64,000 nt of DNA. Source: Tetracentron sinense. Lineage: Eukaryota > Streptophyta > Magnoliopsida > Trochodendrales > Trochodendraceae. The stretch covers positions 26,234,052 through 26,298,051 of the forward strand of contig CM026565.1 of assembly GCA_015143295.1 (NCBI GenBank). The letters are read 5' to 3'. The notes under the pieces are model-generated. The model did no database searches and was not told the DNA's origin. It saw only the letters and a list, made by a program, of their open reading frames with translations. A program made the position numbers and the translations under genes. Positions 11,226 to 23,319 of this stretch are shown in pieces; within the stretch, counting starts at the first letter, position 1; each line of letters starts with the position of its first letter.

Positions 11226-14200
11226 TTTGTACTTAACCATATTCTTATTAATTTGGTTATAACCGTAAAAGATTAGTATGTAGGACAGTTGTCCCATGGA
11301 ATTATCAAAAAAAAAAATTCTTTTAATTATTTAATAAGGCATAATCATTGGACAATGGGGCAATTGCTTCCTAAACTTTTCAAAAAAATTATATTATATT
11401 ATTTTATAGGGCATAGTCATAGGGCAAGGAGACAACTGTTCTCATAAATAAGAAGAAACAATACCTAGAGGATATGTACAAAATGGATAGATGAAATGAC
11501 CCATAAACTTAGTCGTAAAAAAAAAATCGAGGGCTCTAATTTCGAACCCCCGTCCCTTAAACCAAATGTGCCCCCCTACAATAAATTTCTGGCTCCGCCC
11601 CTGAGTGCATTAAAGGGCTTGGAATATCTAAATGAGAAGTATGCCAATTTTTTTTAATGTGGGAACTGGGAACCATATATACTGTTGTTTGGTAAAAATT
11701 AATATTGGAGTCCTAATCAATAATATGATTTGATCAAATTTTCATGTTACCATTAATATCTCCATATTAGATCTTATAAATTTTCATTTATAAGTTCCGG
11801 TTTAGAAAGAGGTGCTTTCCCAATGAAATTACTTTTCTTTTTTTTGCAATGTGAAGTGCTTGTTGTATTTAATGTTATTAATTGGGTCTTTCCCTTTCAT
11901 TGCTCCTCCCTTTCCATGGTGATTAAAATATATGTTTTTAAGAATTTGAGTTACTCGTGATATGATAGAACATGATCTTTCTCGATGACGGAATGGTGAG
12001 TATAATATTATATATTCTTTTAAATGTCGATCTTTATGCGCTCTTCATGATCATGCCATATGGATCAAAACCATGGCTTTGTCAGTATAATTATCTTGGA
12101 AACAAATTATCGAATGTCGATCTCAATATCATACAATTGTGATAGATCCTAGAGTGATATCCACGTCTCCTCGTCATCGATATCCAAGTTGGTTTTGAGG
12201 AACATGAACATGACATCAAAAATAAATTCTACAAAGAATTCATAATATCTAAAGATTTTCACAAAAAATGTTTATATGGCTATAATTAAATGCTCTACAA
12301 ACTTTAATCCAATTAGGAAGGTGCGCTTTGTCTCAGTGTGATGTTCATAGAATTCGAATCATTGCATTTCTGTGCGTTCGATCTCTAACAATAGTAACTA
12401 GTGACTACACCGAAAACTTTTCGTAGAACCTTCGAAGTCGAATAGCCTCATAACACTGCATAAATCTGTCTAACCAAGAGAAAGCAAGAACTGTTGGCCA
12501 TCAAAAGGAGAAGGTTAATACCATCTTGAAGAAGCATAAGCTTTAGATATCGAAATGGATTAAGATTAAGAAAAATCAAATGGATTGTTGTTGTAAGGAA
12601 GAAATGTTCATTTAAATATACCAGCAAAAATAAATAACAGAAAAAGCATTCCGAGGAAAATGTCACATTGCGGAATATAATCATCCTTTAGGATTATTTC
12701 AGTTTTACATTTCAGTGATGTGGGTGTATTCATTAAAAATAATTATTGATTTATCTGTTATGAATGCAGCTTAATTGCACTAGGCTCAGCAGGTTTGCGT
12801 TATAGCAAATAGTCGTGGGTCGAGTTACACGATTAGCTTGTTGGGGAGGGCAGGGGGTAGCGCGCCCCCTGCCCTGGGACTCGGAGGAGGAACCCCTAGA
12901 CCAAATATTTGTTGGTTTCCTTTCTTGTAATTGAAGACCAAACATATAAATTAGTCATGTCTAGAGTTTTGATGAGAGTGAAAAAATGAGTTTCAGAGAG
13001 AGGGAGAGAAAGTGCGTGAGAACCCTGTAACAATTTTGTTTGTTTTTTAGCTTTGGAGCATAGTGAAACTGGTGTGGATATGTGAAAGCATCTTTGGCCG
13101 AACCATGTAAATTGTGTATGTTCTTATTTGCATCTTGTTTTCGTTATCTTTTGGGTATTTCGTTTATCATTATGGGTTGTTGCGCGATTCACAACATTAT
13201 CTAGATGTAGAAATGCAAGACTAGTACCCCATGAGATTGACAAATTCTAGTACTTGCTTCAATAAATCACATGACCTATGTTTATACCAACATTCGATAG
13301 TTTAATATGGTCTCAGTCATTTTTGAGTGATTTACATTGGGTAAGAGAATCTGAAACATCTTCTCGCATAAGAGTCCATCTTTTGTATTCCAAAATTATT
13401 TTTCTTACCCTAAAAGATGATTTCACTAGTTGGAAGTGTAAGGTAAGGTGATGGCACTTTTAGACATATTATTCTGTCAAGAAAATCAGGAATATTTAGT
13501 GGGTGTGTTATTAGCCAAACTGTCTGACCTAGATTCTTCTGTGGCACGATACGTGTCGTGTTTGCCCATCTGGTCTGATTTTGGTGTTAACACTGCTATA
13601 AACAGATAAACCTTCCAAGCTATGAAGTCTACAATTCGAGGATCTTTCCATTACATCCCTAGACTTATCAAGATTGATTCACTTGTGAAACAGTTTCTCT
13701 TACTAATGGGATTCTGTATCACCAACCAAAGCGCAACGATATGTCACCACATGTTTCGACATGTTTCCATGACCAAAGATAACGCGATCCGAAACCGATT
13801 TGGTTGCTTTTCTAGGACAAGTTTCGCAGATGTGCGCCAATACGAAAGTCATGAACTCCGAGCTAGGGAGGAACTTATCCAAGAACCTGTAATGGCAGTC
13901 GTGTAAGGGATGAAATTGAATCTATGGGATCCTCACCATGAGGTCCAGAACAAAAGAGCAAAGTGAAAGGTGTAGTAGGGAGTCATAAAGGAAATGATCT
14001 ATGTAATAGTAAAGCCACTGAGTATTATTAGTGAGAGGTGACGATGGAGTAGAGAGAGTGCATTACAGGGTGCTCATAGATAGTCCAAAAGATCACATCA
14101 TTGTCTTAGCTTACTCAATGAGTAAAAATGAGGTTGAGTATGAACAAAGAACCCCTATTGTTCATACTAATGAGGAAGCTAGAAAAAAGTTAGACAAATG

Positions 14201-14380
14201 AGAGGGTTAGCCTTTCGTATTAAATTAGTTTTATTTACCTTTTTTTAGACTTTATTAGTATTGGGTCTAGTCAAAAATAATTCAAGGATCAATGGAGGGT
14301 ACCTGTTCAACCATTAAAGACAATGATGCAAGAAATTTTCATCGCTTTACCGTGCATATGATCTTTATTAGAGAGATATT
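11226..14380. other. Intergenic, no gene seen
   Basis: AT-rich. Holds the hAT-like terminus above and a GC hairpin at 12847-12875 (AGGGCAGGGGG, 7-nt loop, exact complement) not followed by a T-run. The frame at 13622-13906 shows no recognisable domain. Confidence 0.5.
11480..11603 (-). repeat. hAT-like terminus (CAGGGGCGGAGCCAG)
   Basis: On the minus strand this begins CAGGGGCGGAGCCAGAAAT, an end sequence widespread among plant hAT-type elements, followed by a G-run and GTTCGAAATTAGAG. The partner end was not located. Confidence 0.4.
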
Positions 14381-14590
14381 ATGTTAAGGAAATAATGATA
14401 TAATATGTATGAGATACACAAGATCTCATTGACAATATTGAATTAGCATCAATCAAAGATTTGATTAGATTAGGTTTCTATCTTGAGGTCAATGTAATTT
14501 CTATATAAACCCTATCAGAGATTATTGTAATCACTCAAGAATTCTCAATAAATCAGAATTTCTACCATCTTTAGACTCCATGGCTCCAAA
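14381..14590 (+). repeat. Short LTR-like segment
   Basis: Starts TGTTAAGGAAATAATG, contains a TATA-like TTTCTATATAAACCC (about 14496-14510) and, some 45 bp on, an AATAAA (14548-14553), the usual order in a small Copia/TRIM LTR. The downstream ATGGCTCCAAAGCTC could start a gag-like frame that closes quickly. Borders are uncertain. Confidence 0.3.
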
Positions 14591-16020
14591 GCTCTTGGTG
14601 GGAGATGATTTCAACAAGTTTTTCTAGAGATGGATCCGGTACTGATAGTATAACACTACTTTTTATATAAGGTATTGGTTATTAGAGTTCTAATCCATTA
14701 AAAAAAATTGAAGATCATCCCATAACCTTAATTACTTAATTAAAGCACAATATACCACTAAATGAAGAATCCTACACCCTTTGTTATCTTAAAATTAAGA
14801 TTTTCCTCACTCCATAAGCTAAGCTTAAGCAAACAATTGATAATGTTTGTAATTTCCAATCCAGGTTTAACACCTGATTGTGTCACTTTCTAGTATCACT
14901 AACCATGTGTACATAGCTTAGAGGAAATTAAAGACCAAAAAAATGTAATTCATGGATTGACATGAAGTTCCTTCTACTGTGACTTGATTTGAGCCTAGAT
15001 GCTGGAGTGTAAGGCAGATAGGCTACATGGACAAGAGACAATATTCTCTGTTCTCAAGCCATGAGAGAGAGAGAGAGAGGGATTTGCTAAGACTGGAATT
15101 AGCTTTAGTAAAGCTGATTGTCGTGGCCAAAGATGTAGGTATCTGTCCTTGTACCAATCACATCCCCACTTTTCTTCAGGTGAGAGACTCTCTTTACACC
15201 TCATCCACTTATTATTATACACCACTTACTATACTACACAAAATATATATATGCATATCAAACATGATTATCTTCTTTTGTCATCACAAGGACCCTTTAT
15301 ATATGGGGACGTATATTCTACCTCCTTTTATCTAAATTCTAGTCTAACTATTACACAGAATTATACGGAAAAGGACACAAAGTTGGCCTAGGGACTTTTT
15401 TATTTTATTTTTTTAGGGAAATAATGGGCTAGGAAGACCTATCTATATCTATATAGAGAGAGAAAGAAACTAAGTAGAGCGAGAGAATTTAAACCCCAAG
15501 TGTCTCACTAGAGAAATCCACCGAACCGGCCGGTTGAACCACCCAACCGCGAACCCCGGTTCAATTAAGGGCCTGGTTTTAAAAGCATTTCCTAAGATAT
15601 GAGCTAAAAAATCCGTGTTTTTTTTTTTTGGAAAATCTTAGCTGTCTGATTTGCTTCTCTGTGATCAAAAACAAAAAAAAAACAAAAAACAAAAGAAGGA
15701 AAAAAAGGGTCGTGATCATAGACGAAGGACAGGTATTAGTTAATTGCAAAGGCTTGGGGACTTGATGGCAAAAGAGTCACTTAAATTCTACAAAAATAAA
15801 GAAAGATGGTCCTTAGTCCAATCTTGTATCCCTATTTGTTATATATTTAAATCTATTATCTATTCGAGTAAATTAAGCAAATGCCCATCATCATTAAAGA
15901 TTTCCTCTTTACATTATAGTCAACCCTTCTAATATTTATAAGGAGAGATGGTGGCATGGTGTTTTTTTTTCCCAGTAACAGAGATGATGTTGTTTCAAGG
16001 AGAAGAGAATTAGAGAATGA
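14591..16020. other. Intergenic, no gene seen
   Basis: Includes a GA run at 15062-15080 and A-rich tracts around 15668-15700. No coding or RNA gene was supported. Confidence 0.5.
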
Positions 16021-16278
16021 GTAATAATCCCCTCCTCGGCCAAGGAGGGGACTATTTCTCCTCGCCTTCACAAAGCCCTTTAACTGTCTTTGAACTATAA
16101 TTAATAAGTTTTAACCCCTTTGGTTAATTTTTTTTCTAAAAACCAAGGTTAGATGTTTTAACCCTAAGAGTTAATAAATCTTAACCATGGTTAAAGATAG
16201 TTAAAAAGGGATACGTGGTGACAAAAAAAGGGGTGAAATGGATTTTCCCTCCTCGCCCCAAGGAGGGGATTATTTTCT
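16021..16278. mobile_element. Mutator-like MITE with self-complementary ends
   Basis: Ends TAATCCCCTCCT and, inverted, AATAATCCCCTCC. Each end also folds on itself (CCCCTCCT...AGGAGGGG). It is flanked by an 11-bp direct repeat TTAGAGAATGA (16010-16020 and 16279-16289), within the 9-11 bp size of Mutator-like duplications. The interior is one copy of the GTTAAAGNNAGTTAAAAGGG / GGTTAGATG core that is tandemly amplified at 23.3-24.1 kb. Confidence 0.7.
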
Positions 16279-16470
16279 TTAGAGAATGATAACAAAATAT
16301 GATATGCTTCATGGGCCCACATGGGATAGACCCAGTACTAATATATGGGCCCCGGATTATGATCTTGTCAATGTTGTATACAATTTTCGGGCCCATCTCA
16401 AAGATCCATCAGACCGAAAATCATCCCAATCGTTCGAATCCCAGCAAAGTGACAGATCTTTTTTAGACCA

Positions 16471-16494
16471 AAATATATATATATATATATATAT
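16471..16494. repeat. (AT)n microsatellite
   Basis: Uninterrupted AT dinucleotides. Confidence 0.9.
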
Positions 16495-16559
16495 ACTAGC
16501 AAAGACCCCGTGCGATGCATGAGTATGAATAAAAGACAAAAATAAAAATCTCTACACTC

Positions 16560-16745
16560 TCTTTATCCCTTTTATCATAATCCCCTAAAATTCATCTCGT
16601 GGATTAATTCATTTCTACATTCTCTCTCTATCTCTCTTATAATAATCCCCTAAAATCCATCTTGTGAATTAATGCGTTTATATATTCTCTCTCTATCCCC
16701 TCCCCCCCACCTATTATAATCCCCTAAAATCCATATCTTTCTTAG
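16560..16745. repeat. Three-unit degenerate tandem repeat
   Basis: ATAATCCCCTAAAATCCAT recurs three times (about 16578, 16641, 16716), each followed or preceded by GTGGATTAAT-like and TTCTCTCTCTATC words; unit length roughly 65-75 bp. Confidence 0.7.
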
Positions 16746-17767
16746 AGGTGTCACGTCAGCACTTCTAAAATTCAAAAGATTAGAGTTTGTAGTCCAAAAT
16801 CAGTCTTATTTCTTTGTATTATAGTATATATATATATATACAAATTCTTCTTATCAGATGGTTAAAATCGTTTAATCAATCTAATTTTTGTATCAGAGAG
16901 GTTCATACATTGTAATATGTATTAGGGGAGGAATTTTGACAAATAGTCAGTCGACTCTGGTAGGCAAAAGTACCTTATCAGGAGGTAGGAGATCATGCCT
17001 CTATGTATTAAATCAAGTAGAACTTTAGAGAAGCTTTTGACTTGGATTACAAGCTGGAACTAGTTCAATCATTCAATTAACAACTTTGAATTAGAATATC
17101 TTCTTAGAAAAATGGGTTTTCTTTAGAATATTGAGAATCATGTAAGTGCGATTGTCTTAATCAAATTATGTCTTAGGAGTAAAATTCTTCATTAACAACT
17201 TAGATGTCAATGCCAGTACAGAGTTCCCACCTTCTTTAAACGTTATTAACACCGATGACTATTACGCTTTATATCTAATTAATTGGTAAATATTAACGGT
17301 TATTCTAATTATAACTGCCGTTATGCCTCTCGTTTTGGATGAAGATAATGTTTGAATATTATTAGAATAAAAATTTTAATTATTTTTAATGAAATCAAAT
17401 TAATAAAACATTATTTTAATGAATATAGAACAAATGTGAAAAAAAAAAAAATGGTATGCATATGGAATCTACATGTATGTTGGATTTGTAATATGCTTAC
17501 GGGAAATATGTGAATATTATAGGATATTATTGACATTTAGAAGATTATTAGACTTATTAATTTGAAAATGAAAAGAATTAAAATATGTAGATATGAACAT
17601 TGAGAATTTCTATATATTTAAAAAAAAAAAAAGGTGAAATCCAAAGAGATGAGTTCCACTTCTTTGGGGATAATTTTAAGTTAGGGGACTAAGTCACCAT
17701 ATCCTATCTTTATATAGAGTAAATGAATCACTATCTGTTTCTGTATATCCTTGGCAATCACTTACCA
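16746..17767. other. Intergenic, no gene seen
   Basis: AT-rich with A-runs at 17440 and 17618; no gene or clear repeat was recognised. Confidence 0.5.
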
Positions 17768-17866
17768 CCTGTTTGGCTACCAAGAAAATAGGTGAAAATA
17801 TAGGGAGGAGAGAAGATTTCTTTTCTCAGTTTTGACCTATTTTCTTGGAAAACAAACAGGGATTAG
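17768..17866. repeat. Small foldback MITE (~99 bp)
   Basis: The left arm CCTGTTTGGCTACCAAGAAA then ATAGGT is mirrored by the right arm ACCTATTTTCTTGG then CAAACAGG. Confidence 0.65.
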
Positions 17867-18007
17867 CTAAATCTAAGCGGTCATGAAAGAGAGCTCAATA
17901 GACAATCTACTTTATAAACGATATAATTTGTGAACCACTTCATGCCACCTTTAATTTTGATAGGTAAATCCCAAATATCATCCTAAACAAAGAGCCTTTA
18001 ACGTACC

Positions 18008-18425
18008 CTTTTTTTTTTTTTTTTGGGTTAGTAAAAAGGGAGTTCCAGAGTGATGTCATGGCTCCCGTAGGTCTTGGCCCCAGGTTGACGTCCAGATTTA
18101 AGCCTGCCCATAGCAGGCACCCACCACCCAAGTAACAGTGGGTCCCAAGTACAGCCCCACATTGCTAGGTTTCAAGCGTATGGCTAGAGGGCAACCCAGC
18201 AAGGAAAGGCCACAGTCAATGGCCCCACAGAGTCGAACCCAAGACGCCTAGCATGGCGCTAAACGCAGGAAGCCATTGAACCACCCCCTCAGGTGGTAGG
18301 CTGCAACTATTTCAAGTTCTCTATGAATTAGAGCAAGGCCCACAAAAACGAGGCTTCTTTTTACCCTTAAAGCCCGCAATCCTGGTTGGGCCCAAAGTTT
18401 CTAGCCTGCTTATATAAGGGCAGGC
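18008..18425 (-). repeat. SINE-bearing dispersed repeat, copy 1
   Basis: On the minus strand it runs from a tRNA-like head (GTGGTTCAATGGCTTCC, about 18270-18287, then GGGTTCGACT at 18231-18240, like pol III A and B boxes) to an A-rich tail (18008-18025). The part above 18297 (GCAACTATTTCAAGTTC, then AACGAGGCTTC) is also shared with copy 2 at 24648-25020, so the whole block was duplicated or the SINE sits in an older repeat. Confidence 0.65.
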
Positions 18426-19184
18426 TTAGGTGGCTTCAAAAGTTATATGACATTCGTAAGAGATGGATCCCTATTACGAACTACATTTTGTGTTGGAATG
18501 TCGACTATCCAAAGGAGTGAAAGCATGAACAAATTTTTTAAGCAATATGTGAATTCAAAAACATCGATGAGTGATTTTATTGTACAATTTGAAAAAGCAT
18601 TAAATAATCGTTACACTGCTGAGAGTGAAAAAGACTTTGAGATGGTGAATTCAGTTCTCGTTCCAAAGACATTATGGTGTATGGAGAAATAAGCTGCAGG
18701 CAAATACACAAGAACAATTTTCAATATTTTTCAAGAATAATTGTTTCAAAGTCAGCTCAAGTCTTAACATAAATCAGAAAGGATGGTACAGTGAATACTT
18801 ATAGGGTGGTTGAAGACAATCGGAAAAATAGGTCATTCATTGTGACATTTGATATTTCTGAAGTTAAGGTTGTTTGTGCATGTCATAAATTTGAATTTGA
18901 AGGCATTCTTTGTAGACATATAGTGGCAAGTCTTATTAAGAAAAAGATTTTCACTTCCATTACATTATATTTGGGATCGATGGACAAGATATGTCAAGAA
19001 GCAAGAAGTTGTGCAAGAACTTTTTAGTGCAATGATACAAGTTGATACTAAAACACCTTTTACATTGTGGAGAAACGGTCTAATGTTACAATTTCTTAAA
19101 GTTGTTGAAAAGGAATCTCGTTCAGAAAGACATTATGACTATGCAATGCATACTTTACATGGTTTATTCATTTCTCTTGCTTAA
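18420..19184 (+). pseudogene. Dead FAR1/FRS (MULE transposase-derived) gene fragment
   Basis: The frame at 18447-18692 contains FCVGMSTIQRSESMNKFF and NSKTSMSDFIVQFEKAL, the end of the MULE transposase domain as seen in FAR1-related proteins. It then stops at 18690-18692. A later frame (from 18791) carries a SWIM zinc finger, CxC...CxH as VCACHKFEFEGILCRHI, and another frame continues to about 19184 (FTLWRNGLMLQF). Upstream, WLQKLYDIRKRW is in a different frame. At least two frame changes and internal stops make it non-functional. It could be a relic of a host FRS gene or of a Mutator-like element; the lack of any FAR1 zinc-finger exon nearby leaves that open. Confidence 0.75.
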
Positions 19185-19319
19185 ATGAAAACTCAGGATG
19201 TTGAAAATGCATATTTTGATGGTATGAGAAGTAGAAATATTTTGGAAGTCAATGCCACAAAAGAGTCTCAATTTTACCATTCAAATAGCAAAATAACTTT
19301 TTGTTTATGTGTTTTTCTT

Positions 19320-21520
19320 ATTGATTTTTGTAGGATCTAATGGTAGCAACATCGCAACATTTGAATTTTTGAGTTGTTGGACTCTTTATTTTTTGTATCT
19401 CTACTACAATGAACTTAAAAGGTTTTTTTTAACTACAATGAACTTAAAAGGTTTTTTTAGGTGATAATTTTTTTTGCCATTTTATCCATATGTTATTATA
19501 CTCCCTACGTATATTAGAACTAAAATATTGTTATATGTTTGTGTGTGTTTCTTATTGTTTTTGCAGGATCTAAAGGTAGCAGCATCACAACATTTGAATT
19601 TTGAGAATATTTCGCTGGCAATTGTAGAGTTATCTACAGTTTGCAGATGATGCCCTTATTTTTAGTCAGACTTCAAGAAGGGACCTTCTCAATGTCAAAT
19701 GTATACTTCGTTGTTTTGAGATAAAGTCAGGCCTCCATGTAAATTTGGCTAAGCCTGAAATTATTAAGGTAGGGGAGGTCCCTATTATGAATCACCTTGT
19801 CGTTTGCCTAGACTGCGGTGTGAGTACTCTTCCTTCAATTTATTTAGGCATGCCTCTTGGAGCTAGTTACAAGTTGAAATCGGTATGGAACCCAGTTTTA
19901 GATCGTATTGAGAAAAGATTATCAGGGTGGAGGTCTTCTTATTTATCCAAAGGGGGAAATTGACTTTAATTAGGAGCACATTACAGAGTTTGCCTACTTA
20001 TTACTTATTTATTCTCACTATTGCTCGTTCAGTAACAACCATTATAGAAAGGAGGAAGAGGGAGTTTCTTTGAAATGGGAAAGGGGATAAAGTCAAGTAT
20101 CATTTGGTGGCATGGCCTCAGATGTGTCGAATAAAGGAGGATGGAGGGTTGAGTTTAAAACCATTAGTTCAAATGAACAGAGCTTTGTTAGGCAAGTGGG
20201 TATGGAGATTCGGAGAGGACAGGACTAGTCTTTGGCTGGAGATGATTGTAGTCAAATACGGGGAGAACTCTTGTTGGATTCCTCGGGAAGTTAGGGGCCC
20301 TCACAGTTTGGGTTTCTGGAAAGGGATTATGGCTACGGCGGGTTTGGTGGTGTCGTTCTTTCGTTACAGGGCATGGAGAGGTATGGAAATAAGGTTCTAG
20401 GAGGATATATGGTCAGGATCGTCACGACTTATGGATGACTTTAGAAACCTGTATGGCCTACCTTTAGACAAGCAAGTGCTCGTGGAAGAATCGTACGATA
20501 GGAGTGCTTCAGGAGTGGTTTGGTGCCCAAGGTTGAGGAGAGATCTAAATGATTGGGAGATTGGTGACTTATTCCGGCTCTTGGATCGTATCTCATCGTC
20601 AGCTATTTATCCTGAGGTTAGGGATTGCAGGTTGTGGAGCAAAGATAGCCAAGGGAGGTTTTCAGTTAAACTATTATATCAGTCTCTTCTACCCTCAGAA
20701 GGTGGGTCTTTTCCACATAGGATAGTATGGAATCCAGGATTACCATCAAGGGTCTCTTTCTTCTTATGAACTACTGTGTTGGATAGAATACTAACAGTGG
20801 ATCAATTGCAACATCGTGGTTCGAGTATGCCAATAGGTGTTTTATGTGTTTCCATGTAGAAGAGTCGGTGAACCATCTTTTATTGCAATGTTCGGTAGCA
20901 ACAGAGGTGTGGAGTTTTTTCTTGTCTCGAATAGGAGTGACTTGAGTTTTTCGTTTGACCTTGAGCAATCTTCTTGAGGGTTGAAATTGGGAAAGAGGTG
21001 AAGGCGTTCGGGAGGTGATGTGGGGAGTCCTTCGTAGGGTTATTTCTTAGCTAATTTGGAAAGAGAGGAATGAGAGAGTTATTGAAGAGGCTTCATCCAC
21101 AATGTCCTGACTTTGTGATCCTATTCGTTTGACCATCTTGGAATAGGCAGGGGTTCTTTGCTCTAGGGAGGATATTCTGAATTTTGAGTTTTAGTGTTTG
21201 GCTTCCCTAGAGGGGGGAGAATGTGGGTGGTCTTTCTCTGTCGTTTTCAAGTTTACTAGCTTGTAAACTCTGTATGTGTTTGCTTGTTTCCCTTCTTTGT
21301 ATTTTTTGCTTTGATTTAATAAAGTGCGTTATTGATCAAAAAAAAAATTTGTAGAGATGGTGGGTACTTTATTTTTTGAAGCAGATTTTGTATCTCTATT
21401 ACAGTGAACTTAAGAGGTTTTTTTTTTTTTTTTGGGATGTAAGAAAATGAAATTAGATGATGCACTTTTTTTTGGTCATTTTTATCCATTTTATTATGCT
21501 CCTTACATATATTAGAACTA
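19320..21520. repeat. Duplicated ~230-bp unit, second copy split by a LINE
   Basis: GGATCTAA-GGTAGCA-CATC-CAACATTTGAATTTT occurs at 19333 and 19566. The continuation TTTGTATCTCTA-TACA-TGAACTTAA-AGG occurs at 19398, again at 19433 (partial) and at 21388. The second unit begins at about 19550, is interrupted at 19630 and resumes at 21357. Confidence 0.65.
19630..21347 (+). mobile_element. 5'-truncated L1-type LINE, inactive
   Basis: Starts inside the reverse transcriptase with LQFADDALIF (the FADD catalytic box), then SIYLGMPLGA, KRLSGWRSSYLSKGG, NRALLGKWVWRFG and a degraded zf-RVT region, and ends with an A-run (21339-21347). Reading requires several frame changes and there are stops, so it is dead. 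Flanks TTGTAGAG (19622-19629) and TTGTAGAG (21349-21356) look like a short target-site duplication, marking 19630 as the truncation point. Confidence 0.85.
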
Positions 21521-22530
21521 AAAAGCCTTGTGTGGTTCATGGAGTCTGTGAAAGGAGATAGTTAGACCAGGAAAAAATGAGATTTTTTGATCAATTTAGA
21601 ATATGGGTGTTGATTTCCTGCTCAATTCACTTTAGGCAGTGCAAAATAGCAGTTGGAAGAGTTTGAGAGCGGGCTGTCAGATTGAGCCACGTTTCTCTCT
21701 TTGTCTCCATTTTTAAAGACATAAGTTTTTCAAATTATGCATGGCAACATGAGGTGTATTTTAATGATAAACAAGAACAAGTAAATAGGGTCTCAACTCT
21801 AAACTCAACTACTATTGTAATCATTATCTGAGTCCGGACCTCCTTCATCGTTTGAGAAAGCCTTGTAGATCATTGAGGTGGCTCATAAAAATAACCCTAC
21901 ATTGATAAGTGCTCCATGTAGGTGTTAGAAGATGATATCTCATCACTACCGTAACAAGGATTACTCTCAGATTACGTTTCTATTTAGTCCTTCCTAACAC
22001 AATCTCAATAACCCTCAAATGGTAAAGAGAAAGAGAGGATATTAGGTTCAGGTTGAGAAGAGATGGCCACCTTGGGATTTTGGATAGGGTTTTTTGCATA
22101 TCAGCTTCTAGGTTTATATTAGTTTGCAAATACATTGTTATGAAAAACAATTTTGTAAATTAACTCATCATTTATCAAATGATAGACAAAGATGTCAATA
22201 TTAGCACTGATCGTTCATATGTACCTCATAGTTCAAACAACTATTCAAAGTTCCTAAAGCTCCTTATAAGGCTTGTTGGAAAACTCTTTAGGAACAATAG
22301 CGGCATATTCTGGTACATGCTTGTTCTTCTGATTCTACGGCAAGGGTTCTTCCTCTTCCAACTCTATCTCTAAGGGTTGGGTCACTTTGTACGATGAAGG
22401 AGTCAAGTCTATACTTCGTGCCTAAGTGCACCAAGCATTTCCATTGACCAGTTGTTGGGGAGTATCCCGAGGAACTACTCTAATAAACATTTTGTTCGTT
22501 CGGGTTTGATTGTGTCATAGTAATGTGGAG
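21521..22530. other. Intergenic, no gene seen
   Basis: Contains AGAGATGGCCACCTTGGGAT near 22060, a phrase that recurs near 24395, so the two places share an older repeat. No gene was recognised. Confidence 0.5.
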
Positions 22531-22606
22531 GCTTGATCCGATCAAGCTGCTGAGTATTGGAAACAAGCTATAGCACTTACTCCTAGTAATTCTATTGAAG
22601 CACATA
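22531..22606 (+). pseudogene. ycf3: Plastid ycf3 (photosystem I assembly factor) fragment
   Basis: The reading frame gives [20 protein letters not shown] then EAH, which matches the C-terminal exon of plastid-encoded Ycf3 (…[17 protein letters not shown]…). The codon before SDQ, normally Trp, is TGA, and downstream the match stops at EAH. A 25-codon nuclear scrap of a plastid gene, with no function expected. It may have arrived directly from the plastid or inside mitochondrial DNA. Confidence 0.75.
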
Positions 22607-22659
22607 AAAAAGTCTTTTTCTCGAAATCAGACTTGTTTCACTATCAACATTAAGCACCC

Positions 22660-23250
22660 GTGCTGATTGCACGGCGCACAGCTTACTAGTCAAGGGCTTT
22701 TTCAGCTGGACAGAGAAGTTGAAACTTTCCGCGGGATCTGATTTTTGCGGGATGCTCCTTTGTGCGATGATGGTGTGGGATTATATCCATTTAGTCGGTC
22801 GGCCCATGTATGGGAGTTCTTCCCAGCGATCTAGTGGTATTTTTATGGGGATTCTATCTATCGCTATCCACTGAAGCATCCAAAGAAGCTGAATCAGCAA
22901 CAATGCGCAAAACCTAAAGCAAGCCAGGTTCTCATTCCATTTTGGTTGGCTTACGCACTGGTTTATGGATCAACCAACCCATCTGCCACCCTGACTCGCA
23001 TTGTTTGGTGCGTCCAGCTAACCTCCTTTCTCTTACCTGATTAGGCTCTTGACCCCTCGAATCCCGAGGGACTCGGTGATCTCAGAGTTATTCGAAGCCT
23101 GGTCAGAGCACAACTGGTTAGGGGAGGCATGGGCTTTGTCCGAATGGATGAAGTCCATTCTCTCCTACGCACTTGCCTTTAGGGTATCGAAGTTGGATGA
23201 ATCTCCGGTGGTTCCTTCCATCGGCATCATCGATTCTTACTTTTGTTAGG
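22660..23250. other. GC-richer block, possible organelle-derived DNA
   Basis: Composition is visibly less AT-rich than both sides, with few long A/T runs. It directly follows the ycf3 scrap. No organelle gene was identified in it; the open frame at 23049-23249 has no recognisable domain. Mitochondrial intergenic origin is a guess from composition and neighbourhood. Confidence 0.35.
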
Positions 23251-23319
23251 CTTTCGTTTAAAACTGTTAATAAAATAACTATTATGCCCTTAAGATATTT
23301 CATAATCTCACAATTCCTC

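Noticed and set aside
12847..12875. GC hairpin as a transcription terminator or small RNA
   Set aside because: This is a plant chromosome; there is no T-run, no adjacent gene, and bacterial-type terminators do not apply. Probably part of a repeat.
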